Made by a program: the position numbers and the translations under genes. From Ilex aquifolium (taxonomy: Eukaryota; Streptophyta; Magnoliopsida; Aquifoliales; Aquifoliaceae): a stretch of DNA of 64,000 nt. Of the stretch, positions 11,689 through 22,589 are shown piece by piece; the first letter of the stretch is position 1, and the number at the start of each line of letters is the position of its first letter. Location of the stretch: the NCBI GenBank assembly GCA_951799425.1, contig OX637409.1, forward strand, positions 17,086,460 to 17,150,459, given 5' to 3'. The notes beneath the pieces were generated by a model that did not search any database, had not been told where the DNA came from, and saw only the letters and a program-made list of their open reading frames with translations.

Positions 11689-13303
11689 GGGAGAGTCTAC
11701 GGTACCGTTTGGTCAAACAACGGTATCGTACCATAAAAAAAGTGTGATTATAAGTTTTTTGGCATTTAATATTACTTAAATGTGTGGCTGCAAAATTTTT
11801 TGTTATTAAATATTACTCATTAAAGGTGTAACTTTGCCTATAAATGTAGTAACATTACATTAAATGGTTGTAACTCACCTCAAATACTTGTAATCTCAGC
11901 CGCCATTTTTTTGTGGTACTTTTACCTTTACTAGTTGTAACCTAACCTTAAATATTTGTAATCTAACCTTAAATGTAGTAACTTTACCATAAATAGTTAT
12001 AACCTCCCTTTCAAAGATAGTAATTTTACTTTTAATTGTTATAACCTTACCTAAAGAGTTTGTACCTCACCTTTAAATGTGATAACTTTGTCTTTGCAAG
12101 TAATAGCATTACATTTAATAGTCATGATCGATCATGATTGATTAAGATCGATTCTAATGCCAATTTTTTTTTTTGCAATTCCACTCAATTAGGATCGATC
12201 ATGATTAATTAAGATCGATCCCAATGCAATTTTTTTTTTCCACTCAAATTAGAATCGATAATGACTATATGAGATCGAACTTTTTTTTTTTTTTTTCTGA
12301 ACTGGTCCCGATCCTATATTTAGTTACATTAAATTGACATGTAATTTTATGAAATTAATTTTCAATTTTTTCCAATTAACACTCAATTCATCAAAAATAA
12401 CATTAAATTGACTTTCAATTGTATTAAATTAACATTCAAAATTATAAATTTAAAATTCTTAAAATTAACATTAATTCATAAAATGTTAATTAATTTGTGA
12501 AATTACATGTCAATTTAATGTAATTAAATATAGGATCAGGACCAGTTCAAAAAAAAAAAGTTCGGTTAGTCGTGATCGATCCTATTTAATTGGAACCACC
12601 AGAAATTTAGTTTGGTCCCAATTTTTTGACCATCAAATGCAAAAAGTTCGATCTCATATAGTCATGATCGATCCTAATTTGAGTGGAATCGCAAAAAAAA
12701 AAAAAAAAATTGGCATTGGGATCGATCTTAATTAATCATTATCGATCCTAATTGAGTGGAATCGGGAAAAAAATAAATTTGGCATTGGGATCGATCTTAA
12801 TTAATCATGATCGATCATGACTATTAAATGTAATGTTACTACTTGCAAAGACAAAATTATTACTCTTGAGATAAAGTTATCACATTTAAAGGTGAGGTAC
12901 AAACTCTTTAGGTAAGGTTACAATAATTAAAAGTAAAATTACTATCTTTGAAAGGGAGGTTATAACTATTTATGATAAAGTTACTACATTTAAGGTTAGG
13001 TTACAAGTATTTAAGGTTAGGTTACAACTAGTAAAGGTAAAAGTACCACAAAAAATCGGCGGCTGAGATTAGAAGTATTTGAGGTGAGTTACAACCATTT
13101 AAGGTACTGTTACTACATTTATAGACAAAATTACACCTTTAGTGAATAATATTTAATGATAAAAAATTTACAGTCACACATTTGAATAATATTAAATGTC
13201 AAAAAATTGACAGCAACATTTTTTTTTGGGTACCGTAGACTCTCCCACACTTTTTTTTGGATACGGTACCATTGTTTGACCGGGCGATACCGTAGACTCT
13301 CCC
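11689..13303. mobile_element. 1.6-kb foldback element
   Basis: The two halves are inverted copies over nearly their whole length. The ends GGGAGAGTCTACGG are followed by GGTCAAACAA on both sides. Then in mirror order come a stretch with repeated TTGTAACCTAACCTTAAAT-like units, CAGCCGCC/GGCGGCTG, and blocks with GATCGATCATGATTAATTAA meeting in an AT-rich centre near 12450. The terminal motif is present twice at the right end (13232-13248 and 13287-13303), as if one end had been duplicated. No open frame of significance. I could not find a clean target duplication. A transcript would form a hairpin of about 700 bp. Confidence 0.82.
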
Positions 13304-14640
13304 GTATCTGAAAAATCAACGAGCATATTAACAGGCATCACTTTCGATATCTTTCCTGATCTTTGTTTTGAAAAGAATGTACCGATGAATCCGAGGAAAA
13401 GAAAAGAGCTGGTGTGGCAAGTTGTTGAAAAAGCAAATACTTGCAGTGCTGATAGTGATTGCCAACAAGTTAGTCGGTAGTATGGTACATGTCACTATAA
13501 AAGAAACAAAGCATTGCATTATTGTCGGGCCTTTGTGACAAAACTTAAAAAAAAAAAGAGTCCTTCCTGTGTTAAAAGATAATTTCTAAAAAGTTTTAGT
13601 TAGAGAGTGAAAATAATTTTTTTTTTTGCTAAATATAAATTGAGATTGAGGGTGCGTCTGATAGGAATGATGGAAAGTAAGAGGAATGAAAAAGTAGGAA
13701 TGACATACTTTTTATCCATGAAAGAAGGAAAAACACTTTCTTTCATTTTTGTTTAGTAAGTTGGATAAAAAATTGAAGGAATTATTTTTCCATTGTTTGT
13801 TATTGAAAGAAAAATGAAAGGAAAAAAGACATACACAAACTTAATTTACCATTATACCCTTACACAAAAAACAAATTTTCTATTGCAAATAAACTTTTAC
13901 AGATTTGAAATTGATTCAATTTATTTCAAGCCACCAAATGGCATGGCGAGTCCCATTATGGTACTAAAATGCTATTTTTTGGTACTGTATCTTTATTTTT
14001 ATTCAATAAAAATATGGTATGTTTAAAATTATTATATTTTTATTTTTCATTTGTATTTATTATTTTTCAATCAATAATTATAAATCATCAAACTCAGCAA
14101 AATGGTACTATATCAAGCCAAAATCTAATATTACTAACACTTTTGATATAGTGTCAAATTTTTTTCATGGGTGTGACTCAAAGTTGGGATTGCAGTTTGA
14201 GAATAGTCAATAAAAAGATAAAATATGGACTGTTACATAAAATGGAAAAAATAGCTATTTATTTCAAAAAATTTCATGTGGTATGTTTCTAGAAAAATCT
14301 AGGAGTAGATATGGCAAATAGTGAAGGGTATAAAAGTAATTACAGCAGCCCCTACAATTAGCCCCAATTTGCAGTCCCATTTTCCGCCCAGTTTTGCACG
14401 GATACAAAATGGCGGGCATAAGGGATGAACTTTCCACTTTCTTTTCCACTCCATCCAATTTTTCTTTTATACCAAACAAATGAAACTCTTTCTTTCCTTT
14501 CTATTTTCCATCCATAATTTTCTATCCATCTCATTTTCATTCATACAAACAAGAGGTAAGAAAAAGAGAGCACAAAAGAATTTGAATGTTGTGCAATATC
14601 ATTAGCAGCTTGGGCCAAATGTCAAAATGGTGATTTGTAC
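13304..14640. other. AT-rich spacer, no gene seen
   Basis: Contains poly-A/T runs and GA/CT-rich blocks. GATGGAAAGTAAGAGGAATG near 13668 and the CT-rich complement-like sequence near 14430-14530 could be worn ends of a small hAT-type repeat, but the pairing is poor and no target duplication was found. Open frames here are short and Lys/Phe/Ile-rich. Confidence 0.4.
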
Positions 14641-14676
14641 AGTTGAATTGAAAGCAGAAAATTCCCACTGTTTTTG

Positions 14677-14890
14677 CTTCCATTGTGCCCAATTTTCCAA
14701 GGCAGTCTTGCTGGAAATGTCTAAAGCTTTTGCTTTCATTGTGCCCAATTTTACAAGGCACTCTTGCTGGAAATGTCATAAGCTTTTGCTTTCATTGTGC
14801 CCAATTTTACAAGGCACTCTTGCTGAAATTGACATAAGCCATGAGCTTTTGCTTTCGTTGTTTTGCCCTATTTTACTTGGCATTCTGGCT
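14677..14890. repeat. 56-bp tandem repeat, about four copies
   Basis: The unit TGTGCCCAATTTTACAAGGC...CTTGCTGGAAATGTCATAAGCTTTTGCTTTCAT occurs three times with few changes and a fourth time in degenerate form (GTTTTGCCCTATTTTACTTGGCATTC). The open frames over it repeat the same peptide and are by-products. Confidence 0.85.
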
Positions 14891-16515
14891 CAAAATGGTA
14901 CGCGACAAATTCCATTTAACGTCCTATTATTATCGAGTTTCACATATTATACTCTTTAAATTCTTGAATTAGTTTTACACTAAAACTCTAAAACGAAACT
15001 TCCATCATGTTTGTACAGTAAGTGTCCATGCGACATCGTATTTTGGGACAAATTGAAAAGAAATTATATTGTTATTTGGTATAAAATATTAATATTTAAG
15101 TATTAACATCTAGCAATCTGAATGCACTAAAGAAGATGTCATGTGGCAAAATCTGAACAAAGGCGGGAGATGATCAGTTACAGCCATATTTGAAAAGAAT
15201 AATAATTAACTGAAGGTTACCAATCAATAACCGTCAATGGAAGTAAAACCATTGAAGTCAGTGACTATAAAAGGACATGTGGTGGAGAAGATGAAGGATA
15301 CACAAAAAACCTCTACAAGACTTGCGATCTGAACATTTTTATGTGTAGTTTTAGATTAATTTTAGAAGGCAGTTATTGCTGCAATTAAAGTTGTTTATTC
15401 AGTCTTCCTGTAACCGAAGTCCCATTGAATTAATAAAGGAATCATCTTTTATTAATTTCATGTACTGTGTGATTGTTCATTGTTTTTTCATCCAAAGAAA
15501 TCCTAAAACAAAACATTTAAACTCCTTACAAACAATCACCTGAAAACTGTCATTCGATTGGAACATATCCGTCGATCCTAGCAGATTTTAGAGCAACAAT
15601 AGTTCAATGGACAAATTGACACAACTTTAATTCCATCTAATTTGTATGGACGCCTATGATTGGGGCACTAAAAAAACTCAATACCGTAACTCGAGGTGTG
15701 ATGTGAGAAATACAATGTGAGGTCAGACAGTTGAGGAAGTCAAAATATAATTTTCTCGATATTCCATAAAAGGTAAACGAGTTTAGATTTCTAAAATTGT
15801 AGCCTAGTGCAGGAAAATAAATAATTAATCATGGCCCCTGAACAATAAAGCTAGTTCCAACAATGAGCTGCAAGCACAGGGTAAAATAATATGCAGTTTC
15901 TCCTTTATTACACTGACATTATCATTTATTATAACAATTTTCTCATTTCTCAATCTCTCAATTAATTCTAATTTACATACGGGGGCTATCTCCAGCCTTA
16001 TCTCCCAGTAGTGCAAACCCCAAGTATGCATTTAGAAATGTCTTTTCAGATGATTTTAGAAGTTAGAATGTGTGGGAAGTGCCTTAATTAAGCTCATTGC
16101 CTCACCAATCACCAACTACTTGGTGTAAACAAGTAGGAGTTCTTCGTCGGGCATGAGATCGAATCTTGACTTGCATTGAGATGTACTCCGGGTTAATGAA
16201 TTCCCAAAACTACATTCAATCTCATTGTGGTCATATGGTGGCATCACCCTTGCAACAAAGAATTTTTTTTTTAGTTTTCAGGATTAGATTAGTACAGGGA
16301 TTCATATGTTTTGGTGGTATACGTTTAACATAGTTAAGTTGTTAACATTGCTGAAAAAACAGTTCATTGCTGATATAAATCTCGTAGAGGTATAGCTAAA
16401 AGAACAGTTGATACAACACTATAGCAAGTAAGGTGTATGGACCTTATTGATACAGGAAACTGGTATGCCGAATCCACTGAACCATTTTTTACCCACAATT
16501 GAACAGCATTTTTCT
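14891..16515. other. Spacer with a possible LTR-like promoter near 15271
   Basis: No gene seen. Around 15260-15480 the sequence has a TATA-like CTATAAAAGG, a short GA-rich leader and AATTAATAAAGG, as in the R-U5 part of a retroelement LTR, but no TG...CA ends with a target duplication could be placed. The part just left of 16516 is the 3' flank of the LTI65-like gene. Confidence 0.35.
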
Positions 16516-18760
16516 TTAGTTGGCTTGGAGTATCCTTCCATGATTTTTCTCCTCAGTAACTGCAATAAGAATCTAGTCAAGATCAAATTTTGATAGATTA
16601 ACAAAGAATAAGTGCTGGATGATCCATAAATCTGTTGCAGAATATAGGTCAATGACGGATAATTATCACATGAGGAATGAAAAGAATAGCAATCTCTACC
16701 TTACATCACATGCTTACAAGAGAATACAAAATATGTTGAAAAATTACAAGGAAGTAGCAAAAAAAAGGTGCAACTTAAATGATGATGTCTATCCTTTTGA
16801 TATATAATAATGATTTCAAACGCATTCCTAGTCTGGCTATGTTTGGCATCAGTCGATCAATTGAAGAACGGGGAATATGCAGTCATTGCTATGTGTATTA
16901 CAATGAATTGACAGTGAAGTGAAAAGTCAACTCACCTTCATGAGCATTGGTAGAGAGGGGAAGGTGTGTCAACGAGCTGGAGCTGGTGGAGGCTGGAATT
17001 TGTGGGGATGAGCTTGTAGTGGTAGTAAAATCGGAGCTGTGTGGCGATGGCTTTGCATTGGTGGAGGCAGGAATGTCTGAGGAGGAGTTTGTATTCTTAC
17101 TTGTCAAGTGGGAGGATGCTTCAGGCCGAAGAAATGAACTTACGGCTTCTCTCACCTTCTCCACCACACCCACTTCACCAGGAGTTTTTCTTGGACTTAT
17201 TGCCTCAGATATGACCTGAGAAAGTGCTCTCTCATCTTCTCCAGGCTCAAGCTTGTGCATCAAATACTCCTTCACAGAAACACTTTTTTCCCATTTTGGT
17301 GGACTGTTACAATATTGGTCTCTTGTTTCTGAATTTCTACCTAATTTTTCAATGCCACTAGCAGTTGGGCCAGTAGGGTCTCCAGTTTCCACAGGCGTAG
17401 GGGTTGCAATAGTCAAGCCTGCAATCGTAGAAGCAATTGTTTGTGTTGCATCAGATACTGCAGCAGATGCTGGTGTCAGTTTCTCAGATACTTCGATATA
17501 TGCTGGTGCTAGCTTCTCAGAGACAGTCTCGGTAAGTGTTTTATTAGCACTAGGAAGCTTCTCTTTTTCCTCTTCAACTCCATGTTTGACACTGCTTGCC
17601 AAAACATACTTCTCAGAAACTACAGGATCTGCTCTTGGGTGCTGCCTTGCTGTCTCTTCGTAATTCTCAGGTGCTAGCTCTGATTCGTACACTGAAGATA
17701 AAAGTGGACAACTAATTGGACACTATATGATTGTGCAAGATGGATATAAAGATCAGACAGCCTTATGGGCTTAACAATTCATTTGACTCTCTCTCCATTC
17801 CTTGCATCAAACAAGACCAATTTGATGGCGCCACATAGGCTCCATCAGTTGCCCAATAGGTTTTTCTGGAACCTTAGTTGCCTGTGAGTTCAAGGTTGAA
17901 CTTTTTCTCTTCCTAAATCTTAACATTGAAAAACCTGCCTAATATGTTAGACAACTTAAAAAATATTAATCATCTGAGTAAGACCTCAGCATTTGCATAT
18001 CAGGTCATCCTTTTGTACCTTGGTTGATACCAGAAGAGGCACTTTGCTAATTACATATTAGGTGATAATTAGACACAGGCAACATCTCAAAAACCCTTAA
18101 AACGTTTAGTTAAAGCGAAAAGATTTGACTGACTCCATATGCAATGAAACGTGAAATTGCATCAAATCATAAAAGGCTTCAGTGGTATTACTTGGAGCTC
18201 CAAAATATTCAGGATCTTCATCCTCTTCATCGTCGTCCAAGCTAACACCCCATGAGGGCGTGGTGTTATTGTCATGCAGTGCATGCCCATGCTTTTTCTT
18301 GCCGCTCAAAGTGTTCCGCAGCTTCTTAGCCTTCTCCTTCACTTTTGCGAGAACTGATTTCCTATGTGGGCTGTGATCTTCTTCTGGGTCATGGATCCTT
18401 CCGAGCCTAGGTGAGGCACCTGATGGCCAACTTGAGGCATTACCTGGAGTGACAATGTCATGTTAGATGACTCCTCAATCAAGGTCAATCAAGGCCCAGA
18501 ATGATCAAGGCCTAATGAAATTTCAAATTGAATTAGAAATGTGACAGAGTGACTTCATCTTAAGTCAAAAAAACAGAATCCCATATCCAGAAACCAACGA
18601 AAAGTCTCATTCACGAATTTTTTTACCTGGAGATTATGACTTTCGTGGGAAAGAATGATATGGAATTACCTTTTAGCAGTTGTTCAAAAGTTGGGGAGGT
18701 TGGAGTTCGAGGGGTTTTAGAGGTCTCAGGAAATCGTGGCACCCCATCAAGCTGGGACAT
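16516..18760 (-). CDS. LTI65/CAP160-like low-temperature and dehydration-induced protein, copy 2 (four exons)
   Basis: Coding exons on the minus strand: 18760-18670, 18443-18192, 17691-16936 and 16559-16516 (TAA at 16516-16518), about 380 residues. Each junction has GT-AG, and the phase carries across: LLK-GNASS, GAP-MYESELAP, STNAHE-V-TEEKNHGRILQAN. Features in order: a Pro/Thr-rich N-terminus, LGRIHDPEEDHSPHRKSVL, the basic helix KVKEKAKKLRNTLSGKKKHG, an acidic DDDEEDEDPEY stretch, MYESELAPENYEETARQHPR, a SEKLTPA-type repeat region, and one PGED motif in VKEYLMHKLEPGEDERALSQ. These are hallmarks of the RD29/LTI65/CAP160 family: hydrophilic, mostly disordered proteins induced by cold, drought and ABA. 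Only one clear PGED repeat is seen. The start is uncertain: the ATG at 18760 is the first after an in-frame TAG just beyond a possible acceptor at 18823, and upstream exons may exist. Confidence 0.88.
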
Positions 18761-19589
18761 TGCTGGTGATCCACGAGAATGCTTATTCGAATACCTGTCT
18801 TGTGATCTCTCACTATCTGTTATCTAGTTTCTATCACTGGTGTATTTTCGTCACCCTTTGAGAAATTTAAGGTTAATAAGAGATTCTAATGCATTAGTTT
18901 CCGGGTTCCTGGGTAGACTCTTTCAGACAAAGAAGTGAAAAGAGCTTGTGGGCTACTTTCTTACATGTGGCAATAGAGTAACATCATGATCAGCTTTGTT
19001 GCCACTTTATGGCTCCCCCAGAGTTTACCTCCCAATATAGAAATTGACTAGGCCTCGGAGCAACTAGCTTCCTATATATTAGCCTCATGTCTTGGGAAGA
19101 ACCTTCCTGTGTTTCAGACTTGTAAATAGATTTGGTAAAGGAGAAATGCACGGTGTGAACTCTTCTCTTGTCTGGTGAAGAAAAGTCCAATATAGCGATT
19201 ATCTTGCTCGAGCCCATCAGGTAAAATAACAATGTTAGGCATTTGAAACAGCATCATGTGAAATTCTCCATTAGAATCAACACCAATTCATGCAACAAGA
19301 TGACTAATGTATCATGTTCCTTACATTACTGGAGAGTGGAGACAAATTTATTCTCCGGGCACAAACCCACCCGTCTCCACAGCAACATTTAAGCAAACAC
19401 CAGCTTTTAAACTCAAATCATCTACTCGAGCTCCGAGCATTGCAGCTTCTAACTTTGCACAGAGAATCAGAATAGCTGGTACGCTACAAATGATCGGAGC
19501 TATTCCAATTCTGATCTCAGCAAACAATTCAATGGCAATTCCAGGGGACATGGAAAGTTATGCAAACAAAGAGATACCAAAAAATTCCA
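17035..19589. repeat. Segmental duplication, copy 2
   Basis: Direct repeat of 1-2546. Here the left side continues into the last exon of the LTI65-like gene, and the right side continues further into the PPR pseudogene (to about 19815) before a Helitron interrupts it. This copy therefore shows more of the ancestral arrangement. The distance between copies is about 17 kb. Confidence 0.93.
18824..19347. promoter_or_regulatory. Upstream region of the LTI65-like gene, copy 2
   Basis: Lies between the first readable exon and the PPR remnant, so it should hold the leader and promoter. ACGTG-type ABA-response elements and CCGAC-type DRE cores, expected for this family, were not obvious by eye in this short stretch; CACGGTGTG near 19148 is the nearest thing. 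The call rests on position only. Confidence 0.35.
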
Positions 19590-19815
19590 AGTGGCTGCAT
19601 TTCTTTGAGGTATTTCATCAAACAATAGTTGGGCACATGAAACAATACCGTATTCACAGTACATATCAACGAGAACGATTGATTTACACATTGGAATGTA
19701 AACACCTTAAAAGATAATTTTGGAATGGAATTGATACCATGTCAAGCGAAGCCTTATTGGTAAACAACTGTAATGATTTTGACGGAATAAGCAAAACGGA
19801 TGCTTTTAATACAGC
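19348..19815 (-). pseudogene. PPR protein gene remnant, copy 2, frameshifted
   Basis: The minus strand reads LVDMYCEYGIVSCAQLLFDE followed by IPQRNAATWNFLVS, a textbook PPR (P-L-S class) helix pair. It then changes frame near 19560 into ELFAEIRIGIAP and CAKLEAAMLGARVDDLSLKA with GVCLNVAVETG. A further open stretch upstream (to about 19815) reads LQLFTNKASLDMVSIPFQNY and may be the protein's N-terminal part. At least one frameshift and a stop (TAA near 19346) break it, and a Helitron sits at its 5' side. Intact relatives bind organellar RNA for editing or processing. Confidence 0.72.
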
Positions 19816-20109
19816 AATGCACTACGTGAATAGTTTTTATATATAAAAAATTAATAAAATATAGTGAAAATTGGAAGTGAGTCCCCCTAAATGTACTTAT
19901 TTGGAGATAAGTCCTGCAAAGAAACTTATAAGGAGTTAAGTTCATGTTTAAAATTATATGTAATGACTTAAGTCCACTTTTTTTTTTATCTCAAAAATAC
20001 CCTTACTTGAAAGGAAGTTAAATTAATTTCTTATTTTGGAAATTGTTATCCCTTAATCCAAGGTCAATTAAAATATGCTAATAAAATCTCCATCATAAAT
20101 TTAAAATTC

Positions 20110-20179
20110 AAATTCAAAGCTCTCTCTCTTTCTATATATATATAATCTCCATCATAAATTTAAAATTCAAATTCAAAGT

Positions 20180-20231
<52 letters not shown>

Positions 20232-20260
20232 ATCTCCATTATAAATTTAAAATTCAAATT

Positions 20261-20328
<68 letters not shown>

Positions 20329-20450
20329 CTCCATCATAAATTTAAAATTCAAATTCAAAGCTCTCTCTTTCTCTCTCTCTCTTTCTCTATATATATATAT
20401 ATCAAATTCAAAGCTCTCTCTCTCCCCCTCTCTCTCTCTCTATATATATA
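20110..20450. repeat. Composite tandem units: TCTCCATCATAAATTTAAA plus (CT)n(TA)n
   Basis: The unit ATCTCCATCATAAATTTAAA-ATTCAAATTCAAAGC followed by a CT run and a TA run is repeated about five times. The inverted partner element at 25660-25770 has a single unit, so the array expanded after the two copies separated. Confidence 0.85.
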
Positions 20451-20489
20451 TGTACGCTGGGTTGTTTTGGAGATGATGCAAGTATAGTA

Positions 20490-20670
20490 GTGGCGGTGGT
20501 ATGGAGTAAAAAAGAGCTATCGAAGTGGAACTTGAATGGACTTTTGTGTGATGGTGATGGTGGTGAGCGTTGTTGTGGAGGTGATGACAACATGATGGTT
20601 GGTGTTGCTCGGGAGATGACGATAGTGCGATGGTGGCAGTGCTATGGTGAGGAAAGTGGTAGCCGAATAT
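20490..20670 (+). other. Open stretch conserved in both Mutator-like copies, function unknown
   Basis: Reads VVWSKKELSKWNLNGLLC, then a GDGGE Gly/Asp/Cys-rich part, and ends WWQCYGEESGSR. The complement of 25640-25460 gives the same peptide with about 80% identity by eye and no stop. The conservation may only reflect the copies' recent common origin. The Asp/Gly-rich part looks like GGTGATGG repeat translation. I recognise no family and do not call it a gene. Confidence 0.3.
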
Positions 20671-21135
20671 ATATATATATTAAAATTCATGTTACTATTT
20701 TTTTTTATTATGTTACTGTTCATATTACTGCTTTTGTTGAGTATGTTACTGTTCATGTTACTATTATTTTGAGCATGTTACTACTATTATTTTAATAAAT
20801 ATTAATATTTAATGTTACTATTTGTTTTGTTTTTGAATGATACTATTTTTTGTGTTTGAATGGTACTATTTTTTGCGTTTGAATTTGAGAGAAATAATTA
20901 TTGTTAAGTATGTTACAATTTTTGTTAAGCATGTTACTATTTTTGTTGAACATGTTGATATTTTTGTTGAACATGTTACTGTTGTTATTTTTTAAAAATA
21001 TTAATATTGAATGTTTCAATTTTTTTTTATATTTAAATGTTACTATTTTTTTGTGTTTAAATGTATTATTTTTTGTGTCAAAATGATAACTTTTTTTTTG
21101 TATTTGAATGTTTCTATTTTTTATTTTTAATGTTG

Positions 21136-21189
<54 letters not shown>

Positions 21190-22589
21190 CTAACCTATAT
21201 ATGAATATAGATAGATAAGAGAGAGGGAAAATTTAAATGTTAGTCAAACTCTTAACCTATATATGGAGATAGATAAATATGGGAGAGAAAAGATTTTAAT
21301 ATTAGTCAAACTCCTAAGATTTAAGAGTTTTTAATTTTTAGTTTTATTTCACTTCTAAAGGGAAGGGATAGTATGGTAAAATTGACAAAAAACAGACTTC
21401 ATAACAAATAAGTTTCCTTGACGGACTTAAGTCCAAACAAGTCCATATAGGGGGATTGGCCTCCAAATTTCCCTAAAATATATTAGTTATATGTGTATTT
21501 AAATTAAATATCATCTCAAATTTATTAAACTTATTTTTTTATTGCTCAAATTATATTACAGAATTATGAGGACTTTATATGTCCTTATCGCTCAAATTAT
21601 ATTACAGAATTACGAAGACTTTATATGTCCAAACGATTCATGGTCTCACTATAAGAAAAATGATAAAAAAAATAATAATAATTAAAGTTTTATTTTTTAG
21701 AATTTTGGAATAATTCATTGTTTAAAATAAAATATAATTATCAATATCTCAATCATATTGAAACCTTACTATAATGAAGAATTAATTAGGTTAATTAGGA
21801 TCAAATATATTGTTAATTATAATAATGTATATATATTTTTAAGGGTAATATAGTCAATTTAAATTTTTTATAGATACTGATATTTAGAATAGATCATTAG
21901 AATAGATGTTAGAGGATAATTTGAAAATTTAAACACATAAATATATGATGACAATTTAAATATTCAATTATCCAAGGATAGAATAGTCTTTACAATTCTT
22001 TATAAGGGTAAAATAGTAAATTAAAAGTTTTCCATTATAAGGTACTTTTATTAATAACTAGGAATGTATTACGTGCGTTGCACATAAATAATTTTCGTAC
22101 ACAAAAATTAATAAAATATATTAGGTTTATATGTATCTGAATTAAATATCATCTCAAATTTACAAATTTTAATTTTTATTGCTCATATTCTATTATAAGA
22201 TTATGAAAATTTAATATATTCCCAAAATTCTTTGTTCTAGCTATAAAAAAATTAAAAAAAAATAGTTAAAGTCCTATATTTTTAGAATTTTGGGATTAAG
22301 ATTGATTTTTTTAGTGATGTTTGAAAAATTAAATTTCTTGAAATTCATTTGATTAGGATTTCAATTATAATTCATTGAATAAAATAAAAGTAATTGTTAA
22401 TATACTAATTACATTAGAACCTTAGTGCAATTAAAAATAAGTTAGGTCAATTGGAATAAGATTTAATATACTACTCTATAATTTATATTATCAAATATCT
22501 TAAAATTCTAAAAAATTCAAGTTTTACTTAAAAATACACTACGATATTTATTTTTATAAAAAAAATCTTAGTACAACTTATAAAGTTTA

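Larger units (their letters stand above)
19864..21473. mobile_element. Mutator-like non-autonomous element, inverted pair member 1
   Basis: Flanked by the 9-bp duplication TAAAATATA (19855-19863 and 21474-21482). Ends are imperfect inverted repeats: GTGAAAATTGGAAGTGAGTC at the left, and GGGAAATTTGGAGGCCAATC as the complement of the right end. Removal restores continuous Helitron sequence, as confirmed by the copy at 22130. The interior has CT/TA microsatellite blocks (20110-20450), a TTACTRTTTTTGTTGARCATG minisatellite (20690-21130) and a TA run (21137-21180). An open stretch at 20490-20670 is conserved in the second copy. No transposase. Confidence 0.88.
19817..22057 (-). mobile_element. Non-autonomous Helitron, outer copy, interrupted by a Mutator-like element
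   Basis: Once the 1.6-kb insertion is removed, the flanks (19817-19863 and 21474-22057) align over their whole length with the complete Helitrons at 22058-24079 and 40005-40905: TTAATAAAATATATTAG, ATATCATCTCAAATTTAT, GTCTTTACAATTCTTTATAAGGGTAAAATAG. The 5' end (right) is truncated to TATTAATAAAAGTACC directly against the 3' end of the next copy. The 3' end (left) has lost a clean hairpin and CTRR. The internal duplicate TATTACAGAATTAYGARGAC near 21550 and 21600 is specific to this copy. No coding sequence. Confidence 0.7.

Noticed and set aside
13640-14550. Small hAT-like repeat
   Set aside because: Ends pair poorly and no target duplication was found.
15100-15520. Solo LTR
   Set aside because: Promoter-like content but no TG...CA ends with a duplication could be fixed.
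16898-16935. Reading through into ELTFHFTVNSL as the C-terminus of the LTI65-like protein
   Set aside because: A GTGAGT donor at 16930-16935 and an in-phase terminal exon at 16516-16559 with the family's NHGRILQAN end make this intron.
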